Notes under the pieces: generated by a model
What the model was told of the DNA's origin: nothing
Database searches by the model: none
The model's input: only the letters and a program-made list of their open reading frames with translations
Part shown: positions 12,134-23,815 of the stretch, piece by piece
Layout of the letters: each line of letters opens with the position of its first letter
Numbering within the stretch: the first letter of the stretch is position 1
Translations under genes and position numbers: made by a program
Origin: Gibbula magus
Taxonomy: Eukaryota > Mollusca > Gastropoda > Trochida > Trochidae
Length of the DNA stretch: 64,000 nucleotides
Assembly: GCA_936450465.1 (NCBI GenBank)
Contig: OW388296.1
Location: 45,951,250 to 46,015,249, forward strand
Direction: 5' to 3'

Positions 12134-13085
12134 CACTCAACCGTAACATAAACGTCCCCACATTTTCAACAATGTAAAAACAAGACAATGCTGCCCAAAA
12201 AAGTAGATTTTGACTGTATTCGATAGACACGTGGTCAATAAAGAAGTACTTCTTTTTTAAAACTATTTTATGTTAGTTTAAATACACTTGGGGTGCTGAA
12301 AACACTTTTTAAGTAAAAGTGTGTAAATAAATTTGCTAATAAAATATGTTGTCGATATAACTTCTTGAACTTAAATTTGTTGACGCGTCATTAGGACGTT
12401 ATAAAACTAGCCAAAAAGCCCCCTTTTTTCCTATTTCGTCTAGTTCAGGGTATTCTAAAACGACGATTTTGAGAATTCTTAAAAGGTGTGTTTTAAAAAA
12501 ATGTGAACATAAACTACCCTGCAAAAGAAAGTGACAAGATACAATAATACTTATCTGCAGTAGTTTGGATGAATTAATTGGTGACTGTGGTTACATTTAC
12601 AGTTGTAAGTTAAAATTTCTTTGTTTAAAATGTCCACCAACCTGATGCCTACCATGTTTAAAATGTTGTAAATGTGTGCAGAATCAGGCATATTTATCAA
12701 TTTTCACATATAATATGTCTTATATGTCAATGGACAAATGTGTATTATCAAAAATCATTTTTGAAGAAGTTTAGAATTGAATTTTTTTTTAAAATTAAAA
12801 AGACATGTAGAAGTATTCTTTGACTGCTGACAAAACACCTGTACTTTTCAGTTTTAGATTATCATTTCGAAAACTTGAGATATTTGCAATTGAAAATCAT
12901 ACATATCATAAAACCACCTGAGGTGATAAGTTTCTTATGCCGATGAGTTTATAATGTTTTCAAATTTCAACTTTACTTCAGTTGGCATCTGACGATATTA
13001 TGTATCTCAGTTTCAGTCGTGTTTATCACTCGTAGTTTGCATTATCTTGCATTTTGTAAGGTGGCGTTTCTTTTGCGGTTGAGTG
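12134..13085. mobile_element. MITE, TIR family 2, host of a nested element
   Basis: The ends CACTCAACCG...AAACGTCCCCA (12134-12160) and GGTGGCGTTTCTTTTGCGG...GAGTG (13060-13085) form an imperfect inverted repeat. TA flanks both ends (12132-12133 and 13086-13087). Interior blocks such as ACACTTGGGGTGCTGAAAAC match the copy at 30744-31317. The extra length is explained by a family 1 element inserted at 12513-12949. Confidence 0.8.
12513..12949. mobile_element. MITE, TIR family 1, nested diverged copy
   Basis: It starts ACTACCCTGCAAAAGAAAGT and ends with a decayed complement (TTTCTTATGCCGATGAGT). Interior blocks such as ATGTTTAAAATGTTGTAAAT match the copy at 1050-1579. It is about 90 bp shorter and more diverged, so it is an older or internally deleted relative sitting inside the family 2 element. 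Confidence 0.8.
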
Positions 13086-13104
13086 TAGTATCATTGAACA
13101 ATAC

Positions 13105-13700
13105 CATTGCTACATCTTCCGAACGCATCGGGCCATACATGAACTTTTTGAAAATGCATACTGACCCTTGCGGCAACTCGAAGGGATTTCTGAGACAAGG
13201 TCAGCGCCACCTATCGCCCAAAGAGAGTTACGTCCCCTCTATTGACCAATGAAATCGGTCGTTACCAACCCAATCGATATAAACATTGGTAATGCACCGA
13301 CAGCTTTACAAATTGCTTATAATACTTTAATGTTAAGCTCATTTGCATAATACAGGTTCAAAACGAACTTTAACTACAATGGGAAACTTAAACAAGAGAG
13401 CTATTATCAGATCTTGAATAAATTGTGATTTGTTTCACTTCCCCGCACCTTGTGATTTAGTTTTATCACTAATTAATCGAGCGTAATCAGCGTAGTACGG
13501 GTATTTCAAATTAGAAGAAGAAAGGTTCACCCAACGTGTCTGTGCGTGATTTGTAAACGCGCATTTGATTGGTCTAAACCATAGCTCAATAGTCGCGTTA
13601 CTTCCTGTCTCAGGAATCCCTTCGCGTTGTCGCAAGGGTCAATATGCATTTTCTAAAAGTGCATATGTGGCCCGATGCGTGCGAAAGATGCGATTGTTAA
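13105..13700. mobile_element. MITE with ~95-bp inverted ends
   Basis: The left arm at 13115-13210 (CGCATCGGGCCA, TGACCCTTGCGGCAAC, GAAGGGATTTCTGAGACA) is mirrored by the right arm at 13600-13695 with scattered changes. The ~600-bp unit has no credible protein; frames inside it run through the arms. The CGCACGCAT motif is also present in the palindrome at 38236-38326. Confidence 0.8.
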
Positions 13701-14780
13701 GGCACACTGATTTCTTAAATCTATAATTTTAGAACACAGTTTTATTTGTAGTTGGCTTAATAAGCTCATTAGAACCATATATTCAGTACTTTAATTAATT
13801 AATTGTCTTTCCTGTGAACTACATTTCAAATGATGTGATGCAGTAATATTATCGACAAAGCGTCTCTTCTATATAAGGCAAGACTAAACGCATCTTTAAA
13901 CATGTTGTGCATCTGTTTTTATTTTTCACTTACTTATCTTATAAAACATCCCTTAAATTGCAAGGTTTTATTTTTTATAAAATAGATTGAATAATGTGTT
14001 TGTTAAATGGCTTATAAACGGTTTGCAAGTTAACTTGATCTTCATGTATAAGTGCCATTGACGAGCTCAGGCATTAACTTGCACTTTTCAAACCGTACGC
14101 GTTTAGAAGCCATGGACCTTTAGCATTATGAAATCTATTTCTCAACTGTATTACTTAATTTAGATCTTCAACCTCAGATAATAAACGATGCAGATACTAA
14201 CAAAGTGCAGAGCCAATAGCTTTGTTTTATCACTTGAATAAGTTCTTCTCCAGAAACCGTGAATGGTTATCGTTCAACTGAATTTGTTAGATGTATATTA
14301 TACCTTATTTTAAGTGATTTTACAAATATTAATATATCCTTCTATATAACATATTTGGTAATACTGTTCACATTTTGCTAATACTAATTAATTTGACCTG
14401 GTTCACGGTAAGTCTATGTGTACCATATCGCTGAAACCCAATTATAATCGTCAATGAAATGTTCCATACACCTAATTCAAGTTGCTGATATAATTTTGAA
14501 GTTATCAGCTTTATAAAGTCAAACTGCCACGTCATCGACTTTCAGACGTCACAGCATTGTTAGAGCTTTTCTTAGTGATGTCACAGCATTATGACGTCAT
14601 ATCTTAATGTCACAGCATTATGCCAAGGCCTTTGCAGCTACATCAATGTAAGTTCTTTTCATCTGAGACCACCCATATCTAATGTAATGTAAGTGATTCA
14701 TTGATGAATAATCATTTAATATTTTAAACGATTACACCCTCTGTGAAAGTTAAACATCGTCGTCATCATCCTCTTCAGCA
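13701..14780. other. Non-coding 3' flank of the LicD-like gene
   Basis: No gene is seen. A short direct repeat of TCACAGCATTATG units lies at 14547-14625. Part of this could be 3' untranslated sequence of the minus-strand gene, but no clear poly(A) signal was assigned. Confidence 0.45.
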
Positions 14781-15845
14781 TCAACAAACTGATTCAATAA
14801 ATGTACTGTTGCCATAGATACCGCTTCCTCGTAGTGTCTCTATTGTTTCATTTCCATGTTGTCTCCTTTGCACGAAAGGAAATAACTCTGATAAGACATC
14901 ACAAGGCAACTGCGCCATTTTGCTCTTTGGAATATTCGATTCTTTTTTGTGACTGTAGGTGTTTGTTTTGCAAGTATTCAGGTCATATTGCATAGCTAAC
15001 AGTTTGCCAGTGTGTCTTGGAGCTGGTAATAGCAAACCCATGAAGGGTCGCTTCACAAGCGGAAACACATCCTTCTTTGGGTATTTATATTTTGCCATGT
15101 GTGGACGGGAGTCCCAAATGAATTTCGTGTTTTCCAGATAGAAGAATATGTCAAGATAGGGCCACCTCCACGCCCTCCCCGTCTTTAAGGACTTCCTGTG
15201 AAATACTTTCCATGTAGTTTTACTATACGGAAGTAACTTAAATTCTGGTGAAATTGATTTCATACATTCCTTGAGGATAGTCCGGTCACTTTCCTTCACT
15301 AAGAGGTCAAGGTCATCATCCCAAGGAATCATTCCATGATGTCGGTATGACCCAAGCAAAGTTCCGCCGGAGACAAAGTACGTAATGTTATGACGTACAG
15401 CGTTGTGAAAGGCTTTCATGGCGTCTAGGAAAGCTTTCTTCTCTTCCGGAGATATGATTGGAACAAAGAGATGTTTTTCTTTTGAGTATTTATCCTTGTT
15501 GACTAATGTCCCAGAGACGTTTTTGAATGCTTTCTTCTCTTCCGGAGATATGATTGGAACAAAGAGATGTTTTTCTTTTGAGTATTTATCCTTGTTGACT
15601 AATGTCCCAGAGACGTTGTTCAATGCTTTCTGCTCTTCCGGAGATATGATTGGGACAAAGAGATGTTTTTCTTTTGAGTATTTATCCTTGTTGACTAATG
15701 TCCCAGAGACGTTTTTGAATGCTTTCTTTTCTTCCGGAAAGTAGTTACCATTGTTGATTAAAATGGCACTGTTGTTCCATTGGTAGATGTTTGTTATGAT
15801 TGTGATGGTAAGGAGTAAAATGATTGCGAATATTAATTTGTTCAT
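14781..15845 (-). CDS. LicD/fukutin-family transferase-like protein with repeated stem
   Basis: A 354-residue intact single-exon frame. Residues 4-21 are a hydrophobic signal anchor, giving a type II Golgi/ER protein. A stem (about 37-140) is built of three 32-residue repeats containing NVSGTLVNKDKYSKEKHLF. The catalytic region follows: FVSGGTLLGSYRHHG (157-171), IPWDDDLDLL with the acidic cluster at 176-180, and YLDIFFY with Asp232. This is the LicD/fukutin/FKRP nucleotidyltransferase-fold signature. Family members move phosphorylcholine or ribitol phosphate from CDP-linked donors onto glycans; the substrate here is unknown. N-glycosylation sequons occur once per repeat and near residues 153, 335 and 346. 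At 354 residues it is shorter than FKRP and lacks its large N-terminal domain, resembling the many short invertebrate LicD-like proteins. The start is the only ATG just before the anchor. Confidence 0.88.
   Translation of the reverse strand: MNKLIFAIILLLTITIITNIYQWNNSAILINNGNYFPEEKKAFKNVSGTLVNKDKYSKEKHLFVPIISPEEQKALNNVSGTLVNKDKYSKEKHLFVPIISPEEKKAFKNVSGTLVNKDKYSKEKHLFVPIISPEEKKAFLDAMKAFHNAVRHNITYFVSGGTLLGSYRHHGMIPWDDDLDLLVKESDRTILKECMKSISPEFKLLPYSKTTWKVFHRKSLKTGRAWRWPYLDIFFYLENTKFIWDSRPHMAKYKYPKKDVFPLVKRPFMGLLLPAPRHTGKLLAMQYDLNTCKTNTYSHKKESNIPKSKMAQLPCDVLSELFPFVQRRQHGNETIETLRGSGIYGNSTFIESVC
15426..15737 (-). repeat. In-frame 96-bp tandem repeat in the LicD-like gene
   Basis: Three nearly identical 96-bp units plus a partial fourth encode residues 37-140. 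Units differ by only a few bases (for example KKAFKN against QKALNN), so the duplication is recent. Because 96 is divisible by three, the frame survives any change in copy number. Confidence 0.95.
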
Positions 15846-16698
15846 TTTCGTATGTGGTCCTTTCCGTGGATTTTAGTATGAGTGCTCTGTAGTGATCTGA
15901 AACATGATAAATATAAAATATAAATTCTGATTAACTTTTACGGGGCCCCTCAGGCACAGGAACTCGATATCGTAAGTAAAATTTAGGTAAAACGTAGGTA
16001 AAACACCTAAAAAACACATCCCCAGAGCTCTTTCTCTTTCTCCACTTGTCAATCGCGGCATGATTTCGTACATGTGTGCAATATCATGCAAAGTAGGCAC
16101 CTTTTGTACCCTGCAGAAGCATTCAGTTCATGCAAATGCTGCTTGAATTTTGCTACTTTTGAGTGATAATGCGTTTGGGTGATAAATAAAAAGATGAAAA
16201 GTTTTAATTTTCAAGCAACAATGTTCACATAAATAATCGTCTGTGTTCCTATACTATTAAGTCATTTGACAACACAGTAAACTCGTTTTCACTAAGGTAA
16301 ATTACGAGAAAAGATCTTTAATGACTAGAAAAATATATTTCATAAATTTCACACTTAAACTTACTCAATAACAGTATTTTTCATCGTTTAGGGGTCATGA
16401 TGTAAAGCATGCAACCTTTTTGTCTAGTCACAAAAGTAAAAGTTTAATTTCATCTTCTTCTCGACATCTAAATCACATTTATCGGTTACTACCAGCATGG
16501 TCGAAAACCGGACAATTTTATACTTCTTAAGCAAGATGCATTTTGCCATAATATGAATCCACCAGGAATTTTAAACGTGTTATGAGCATAAAGCTACGTT
16601 ATTCAGCTTTCTGTTAAACCATTCATTTCTCAAATATCTTTGTTACTTAAAAAGTTATTCAAAAAAGAAGTGGGGTAACGTTCCTTTTGGCGTTTAGT
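15846..16698. other. 5' flank of the LicD-like gene, no gene seen
   Basis: The stretch upstream of the minus-strand start holds no further supported gene. A small frame at 15873-16100 shows no motif. No promoter element could be assigned confidently. Confidence 0.45.
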
Positions 16699-17170
16699 GT
16701 ATGCTAAACGTTATAAATTGTGTTATGTTATCGGGAAGTACTGACTGTTGCCGAAAATTGCTATTTTGATCTTAGTCGACTTAGTATATTGACGATATGA
16801 AGGTAAGAGTAGTTATTTCTGATCGAAAACCGGACAATGGTCAGCGTGTGGCGCGCGCCAACGAGTCAAACGTAATTTTGGAATCTTATTTATAACAGAC
16901 AAACTGATAAATTTTGGTTGAGGATATTTAATAGGTCATATAACTACTGTGCGTGTGAATTGGACGTGCACTTTCGGTTTCTGCATAATGATGTTACTCT
17001 ATTTTAATTGGAAACTAGTAATTATGATATCTTTGGTGATTGGGGATGAATATGCAAGCCAAGTGAATTTATTTGCACTGTAAACAGCACATATGGCGAG
17101 TCGGAACTTCTTAAAGCCAAATACAATTTTATGAAACACAAAGGATGCACCTTTAATTACTTCTTTCATC
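16699..17170 (+). repeat. Dispersed repeat family X, copy A
   Basis: It shares a long diverged alignment with 22102-22530: AACGTTATAAATTGTGTTAT, GACTTAGTATATTGAC, GAGTCAAACGTA, TTTTGGAATCTTATTTA and GGGGATGAATATGCAAGC. No protein or inverted ends were recognised. A short piece of the same family is at 38341-38408. Confidence 0.75.
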
Positions 17171-18158
17171 GTACATCGGCGAAACAATGTTTGGAGTTTT
17201 GAGAAAGCTCAACTGAGATGCATATGAGGCCTCTTTATTGATTGGCTGAGCGGCGAAAGCCCTATGCATTGGTGAATGTTAGATCAACACGATATAACCT
17301 AATATATCTGTTGATCTAAATTTATTTAGATTGCGTGTTGAGTGAAGCGTTATAAAATCTAATCTTTCAGTGACACAATATCAGAGTTATCCGTAATTTG
17401 ATTAAATAACATCATTGCATGGAGGGCGCCATTTGCTGTTGTCTCCTCGTCAATATTATGTAAACAACAGTCGGAAAACAAATATTTCATTACTGCGACT
17501 ACTCAAACCGGAATCCCTATAGTTCATAATGGTTAGATTATGAGTATTTGTTTATAGATTGCATAATTTGTAGTCAGCCAGCGACCGTGAATGTCTTTCG
17601 GTTCTAGAATAGGCCTTGTGACTCGCTTAGTTCAACAGCAAACAGTTATGTGCGATCTGTTATTGAAATGTTTTATATATTTTAACAATTGAGAAGTTAG
17701 TATGATATTGAAATTATGTTATTCAATCAAATAAATCATTGCGATAATAAAGTAGTAACCGTTGAAAATATGCGTTGACAATTATGCTCAGCAAGGAAAA
17801 TAGAAGTCTACCGGCGAACGTTCGTGACCACGACCTGAAAGCGTTCACACGAGTATGAACGACTTTCAAAGAGTTCATGGGTTATTATGATCACATGATC
17901 ACCATCCGTGTGAACTTCAAAGTATTCAAAATAATGTAATAACCACAAACTGTGGAACATTGTCACACATACAAACTACGAAAATTACAACTAGTACATG
18001 TACAATTCACAGCCCATAACCACCTTTGTTTCACATTGACTATCATCGCGTTTGCAGTGTCTTTATAATGTCTTGTAGTGTGTCTTTATAATGTCATAAC
18101 TCAACAATGGAAAATCATAGCATGTTGTTTAATAATTTGCCATAGAAGGAATATATTA
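17171..18158. other. Non-coding stretch
   Basis: No supported gene. A small stem at 17281-17318 (GATCAAC...GTTGATC) and scattered short palindromes around 17815-17920 are visible. Confidence 0.45.
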
Positions 18159-18480
18159 AAGGCGACCCGATTTTATTATGGAAACCCGAGATTCCATAAT
18201 TGACCAACGTAAATAACATAAGTGAGAAGTTCAAATTCTATCAAAAACCTATTTTTATACTTTAACTAAGATATTGACGAAAATTCCAACTTTCTACCCC
18301 GCACCGTACGTGAGATACAGACCCCCTTGCCCATGGGTATGCCCATGGGAAAGTTCGCCCATGGGCCTGCCCATGGGCCGGCCCATGGGCGAGAGGTTGT
18401 TAAAATTTGAGTTACACAAAAATTATTTTCTAATTTTTAATAATGGGTCTAGCAGTAACATATTTTAGGTATTTGTGAAC
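18159..18480 (+). mobile_element. CCCATGGG element, conserved 5' part, copy A
   Basis: From AAGGCGACCCGATTTTATT to the GAACTCCCCC block this ~320-bp stretch is nearly identical to the inverted complement of 41565-41885. It carries five CCCATGGG palindromes in 66 bp (18331-18390). Near-identity over 320 bp points to a recently active or recently duplicated element of unknown class. Confidence 0.8.
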
Positions 18481-19830
18481 TCCCCCAATGCAAAGGAAAT
18501 TTTTTTTCCCATGGGCGAGATTTCGCCAATGGGCGAGACTTCGCCCATGGGCCAGGTTGCCCATGGGCGGATTTCCCATGGGCCAATGTTGACTTTGGCA
18601 AACATATAATGTTTGTGAAATGTTGACTTTGAAAAAAAAATGTTTGTGAAATGTTGACTTTGAAAAAAAAGGTTTGTGAAATGTTGACTTTGGAAAAAAT
18701 AGAATGTTTGTGAAATGTTCACTTTGGAAATATTGACTTTTAAAATATTTATTGATTTTGGTGGAAGTGTTACTTTGATAAAATATGGACTTGTTGATTT
18801 TAATACATATTTTGAGTTATATGAATGGTTGACTTATGAAATATTCATTTTAGTGAAATGTTGTGTAGTTTAAGTTTAACTTATATAAAATGTTAACTTT
18901 GGTGACATGTTGACTTTTTAAAAAGATATTTTGAATTTAGTGAAATGTTGACTTTAATCACATATTTTAATCTTGACTTTAATCACATATGTTGACCTCG
19001 ATCATGGGCCGGATTTCCCATTGGCTTTATTTCCCATGGGCGAAACCTCGCCCATGGGTCAATGTTGACTATGCAAACATATAATGTTTGTGAATCTTGA
19101 CTTTGGGGGGGAAATAATGTTTTTTTAAATGTTTACTTTGGAAATATTTATTGACATTAGTGAAAGTGTTACTTTGATAAAATGGGTGACATGGTGACAT
19201 GTTGACTTTGAAAAAGATATTTTGAATTTTATGAAATATTGACTTTGATCACACATTGATTTTGATGAAATGTTGACTTATAAAAGATAGTTTGAGTTAA
19301 GCGAATTGTTGACTTACATTAATTATGTTATGTTAATTTATTGACTTTGGTGAAGTATGCTTATATCATGAAATATTAATTCCATATTTATTCCATTTTA
19401 TTCACTTTGGTGAAGTTTGAAATGTTGACTTTGATTATATATATTGAGCTTGGTGAAATGGTGATTTTGGAATTGATGCCACTTTGGTGAAATGTTGACT
19501 TATTATAATATAATATTATAATGATGGTGAAATGTTGACTACGGAAATATTGGTTGACTTTTGTGGAAGTTTTACTTTAATAAAATATTGACTTTGGTGA
19601 AATGTTGACTTTGAAAAGATATATCGAGTTTGATGACATGTTGACTTTGGAACTATTGGTTGACTTAAAGTTTATCTTTAATTATATGTTAACGTGGTGA
19701 CTTATTGACTTTGAGAAGATATTTTGAGTTAAGTGAATTGTTGACTTCTAAACGATTGACTTTAGTGACATAGTTTTACTTTGAAATATTTATTGGCGAT
19801 GTTGAAGTTTGAGTTTAATAAGATTTTGAA
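18481..19830 (+). repeat. CCCATGGG clusters and GTTGACTTTG array
   Basis: A second CCCATGGG cluster (18508-18585) leads into a degenerate array of GTGAAATGTTGACTTTG-type units with spacers of 15-60 bp. The array runs to about 19830, with a third small CCCATGGG cluster at 19030-19062. Frames through it encode only Phe/Thr-rich repeats. Confidence 0.85.
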
Positions 19831-19904
19831 AACACTATGGTCTGGCTTAAGGAGCGCGTTTCAAACAGTAAGTATTAGATTTTTTGACTACGCTGTTGCC
19901 CACA

Positions 19905-20398
19905 ATACAGACAGATAGATAGTTTATTCAGTCTCACCCCATATATACACATACATAAAATAATATCAATAAAATATAAATACATCTGGGCCACCCTAAA
20001 ACTAGGGTTATGAGAGACTATCTATACATATAAAAAATGCAATGACTACAAATAAAAGGTATGAATGTAAGAGTAAACGTGGTTATAAATCAGATACTAA
20101 AACTTTGGTTAAATATAGAATAATACATATATTTGTATAAATATAGGTATACATATAAACTGTGCATAAAAGGACATAAAATAATATATTATAAAAAAGT
20201 CAATTTTTAAACAATACATTTCGACGTTTTTCCAGCAGTAGTTTGCAGCTTCTGGCACTTTCTTTTAAAATAGTTGGGCTTGCTAGGATAAATGATAGAC
20301 GTTCCGGGTCGGTGGCAGTATTAAAATTGTTCCATTTGGCTTGACAGGTTCTAAGCAGTGGTTCTCTGATTGTTTTGTAGAGTGGGCAGTGTCATCGA
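19905..20398 (-). mobile_element. LINE 3' end with (CTGT)n tail
   Basis: On the minus strand this reads from the last codons of a retrotransposon ORF through a 3' UTR with GTCTCTCATAACCC and GAGACTGAATAAAC to a CTGTCTGT tail. Related tails occur at 24325-24456, 39990-40140 and 59490-59580. It is severely 5'-truncated, at about 20398. Confidence 0.75.
20200..20391 (-). pseudogene. C-terminal 63 codons of a LINE ORF2
   Basis: An uninterrupted minus-strand frame without a start codon ends in a stop at 20200-20202. It begins HCPLYKTIREPLLRTCQ, the remnant of the His/Cys zinc-knuckle-like motif that follows reverse transcriptase in many non-LTR elements. It continues with DPERLSFILASPTIL and ARSCKLLLEKRRNVLF. 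The (CTGT)n-tailed 3' UTR follows directly, supporting a LINE origin. Confidence 0.65.
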
Positions 20399-20565
20399 GA
20401 CTGATGATTTATACACAACCAAGTGCAGGTTACAGATATATGATATATTAGACCTGTGCAGTTGTGTTTATCAGAACACCATGTCTATGTAACGAGCGTG
20501 CCGTGGTATTGCGTAACATGTCTATTCGATCAACTAACCCATTGTTGTAAATTACGAAAATAAAA
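20399..20565 (+). repeat. Dispersed repeat family Y, copy 1
   Basis: Blocks GATTTATACACAACC, GCAGGTTACAG, CGTAACATG and TATTCGATCAACT recur in inverted order at 23630-23815. The LINE remnant to the left is truncated exactly at its edge, so the LINE probably inserted into this older repeat. Confidence 0.6.
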
Positions 20566-22049
20566 CAGTTCATTACTTACCTCACTTGTTTGATTCTATT
20601 TCGAGCGGTTTTAATCATTGAATAGCACAGAACATACATACGTATATACATTCTTGCATGTATGGTAGTGCTCAGTTGTTCCTAGCGTCAAAATACTTTA
20701 TTGCCTCTTTTGAACAAGGGATTACTTCGCAAATATTATGAACGCTGATCTAATATATTCATTATTCGTTTGTATCAATAATCAGCGAAACGTTTTACTT
20801 TTAGAAATGTAATGATGTAATGAATTCAGAATGTTCTCATTTTTGGCGTTTTCAAATTCGCCAGTACCCTACAAATTTTAATTAATTCGAACTCTTGCAA
20901 TTAGTCTCCAATTTAGATATTGAGATGACCCAATCACTGTTAGTCTGTTGACAGCAGTGAAGGGGGTACATGAAAAGTCTATATTAAGTTCTTAATAATT
21001 TCATTTGTTTACAATTTCGGCCGCTTTCTCAATACGATACAGGGATTATCAAAGACGTCTTACGATTTTGACGGGTATTATGTATGAAAAGCCTTTTCAC
21101 ACAAGTGTCCTTCCCCTAAAAAAATATATATTAAGTTTATAGATTTGTAGTCAGTTTTTAACCAGACGTTTCCACAATATACTCTCCGGTTTGCATTCAA
21201 ATGAAAATAATCCAAAATGAATATACCACTCTTTTCTAAAATCTCAGACAATTCCTGAGTGTTTAACCATCAAGTCAGTGAACCGTATCTCCTGAACATC
21301 CCAGTGACCACGTGTGTGTATCTCTGAGTCAACTACACACGTGTCAAAATACTCCGATTGAAATAACAGTATTGGCGACAATACGAATATATACGTATTT
21401 TTTAATTGGTTTATGGTAATACCCAAACAAACTGCCCCTTTGCAATACACACTTATCCCAGTATACCCAGTATATCATATTCCATTTAGCTCGTTAAGAG
21501 CGCGACTTGGCTCCTCATAGGATGACAAGTGATGGTAATTATATACTATAGTACTGTACAGCATACATACTGGTTCATTTCAAATTTTATTTGAGAGCTT
21601 AATGAACAATTTACATGTTTTTTGTTTTTAATTTTAAGTTGACAATGTTGCATAATGTAAGCGTTAATACAGCGTAGTAATAGTTTAATAGGTTTGCTAC
21701 AAGTTTGAGATTCAAGTAAAATAGACAGGCAGATGTCATGACTTTGTTTATGATATTTAACGGTTAACAACATTTATTATGTTTCAAATATTTTGGTACG
21801 GTTGTTGGAAGTGTGATCATATCTAAATGTCCATGTAGTTACATAAACATTGCTTGCTACACGTTTGTATTTCGTATTCATATTGCAATAAATGATTTGA
21901 AAGCATTATCTTTTCAAGTTATCATACAATACCGAGATGAAGTGAACATGGTATTTGTCAAGAATTGACAGATAATTTATTTATTATGTCAATATTTCTG
22001 TGAAAATTTCACTGTTGCAGTTGACAGATTTCAAAGGCAGCGGTTTAAA
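20566..22049. other. Non-coding stretch
   Basis: No supported gene. Small minus-strand frames at 21244-21450 and 21546-21773 have no recognisable motif. Confidence 0.5.
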
Positions 22050-22530
22050 AGTACATCCGTTGTGTTGTTGGGGGGGGGGGGGGGGGGGGGGGGGTCAAAT
22101 ATGACAAACGTTATAAATTATCTTATTTTATCGAGAAGTACCAACTGTTACTGAAAACTACCATTTTGATGATACTCGACTTAGTATATTGACAATATGA
22201 AGGTAAAAGTATCGATGTATCTTATCGAAAACAGGACAATGCACTTCGTCTGGCTCGCGCCAATGAGTCAAACGTAGTTTTGGAATCTTATTTAAACCAA
22301 ACAAAAAAACAAACTTGGGTTGATAAAAAATGTTCGACAAGTCATATAACTACTGCATGTGCATGTAAATAGGACGTGTAGTTTCTGCACATGCATAATG
22401 ATGTTACTTTTAATTATTGGATTCTAGTAATTATGACATGTTTGGCGACTGGGGATGAATATGCAAGCTGAGTGAATTTGTATTAAAGCCAAATAAAAAA
22501 TTATGAAACACAATTGATGCACCTTTAAAT
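22050..22530 (+). repeat. Dispersed repeat family X, copy B, with poly-G tract
   Basis: It is homologous to 16699-17170. Near its start a run of 25 G (22070-22094) replaces the short TGGTC seen in the related piece at 38341-38408, so the G tract probably expanded within the element. Confidence 0.75.
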
Positions 22531-23629
22531 GACATCATACATAACAACCTTACATTTGGAGCTTCTAAATAACTTTTTCCAACAGCCTATGCATGTGTTT
22601 TCTGTGTTGATTTATACAGAACACAATACGATAATCATATATGATTGTTATTATTATTACTGCCTTTCTAATATCGCATGTTATATAATACTGTGCGTTA
22701 GATCTATAAGAACATTTGAACGAATGTTGGCCACCCCTAATAGTCTGGTGGGAGATACACAAATAATTAAGTGAGGGTGGGTACATGATTATTAGTTAAT
22801 GTTCATTCCCGCCACCTGTAATTACATCAACTAGCGAATTCCCATGGCCAGTGAAGGGTGACGTCCTCTCATGCACATTATGTAAGACCAGGGACTTTCT
22901 AATACACAGCACACTTAAAGACCGTTAAAATCATTAGATTATCGCATTAAATTAATTTCGTTACTTCATTTGTCAAAATCACTCCATGTCTTTTGCTTGG
23001 AATATGTATTATGATATGTGATGTTTATTCAATATTTCAGTATGCATCTGATACACATGAGAGGTCTATAACTAGTTAATAACTGTCAAAGCTGTGACGA
23101 TTTTTTGGGTCTCACATATAATGCACCACCATCAGCCTAGTTGTGATATCCATGGGTTTGCACATAATTGATACAATCAGCCTTTGATGTCCAGTTGAAA
23201 GTGTTAAACCTATGAGAAAGGCAAAGACGTCACACATTAAGATGGATTTAGAAACATGTTTCCTTCATTATATAAGTACATAAGCCAATAAATAGTTTCC
23301 AGTCACCAAAGTCAATCTCTTAAAAGTCAGCAATTCCTACATGATAATCTTAGGCATATTATAACTGTTGTAACAAAATAAATTCATTATCTCAAAGTTA
23401 CATAATTTACATTTGTTACATTTACATTCTCAATAACTAGCGCTATTAGTTCCTGGTCGAGAATGTCATCTGATCGGAGATGAATTTGCAGTGTAATGCA
23501 CACAGATCGGAAACATATAAGTGATAATGTGGTCACTCCTATCGAAATCTTACAACATTTGTATATACATTGGCGTTCTCGTCACACAGGGGTCAGAGGC
23601 ATTGTACCGGTAATTAATTACCTGTCGGC
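22531..23629. other. Non-coding stretch
   Basis: No supported gene; a short poorly conserved frame at 22529-22774 is not convincing. Ordinary AT-rich sequence. Confidence 0.5.
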
Positions 23630-23815
23630 CTCAATGAGTTGACCGAATACTCATGTTACGTAATACCGAGTGGACGCTTGTTCAACAGTAGGGTATTCTG
23701 AGAGTCAAAACAAAAGTCTGATATATCACTTAAACCGCATTTGCATGGCTATATTGCAATTGTTCTATATCTTTATATAGCTGTAACCTGCAATCAGTTG
23801 TGTATAAATAATCAG
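23630..23815 (-). repeat. Dispersed repeat family Y, copy 2
   Basis: The complement carries GATTATTTATACACAACTG, GCAGGTTACAGCTATA, CGTAACATGAGTATTCGG and TCAACTCATTG, matching copy 1 at 20399-20565 in the same order. Confidence 0.6.

Noticed and set aside
18274..18468. 64-residue frame conserved in the inverted copy at 41577-41771
   Set aside because: Conservation reflects near-identity of the whole element, including non-coding flanks; the peptide is dominated by CCCATGGG-encoded Pro-Met-Gly repeats.
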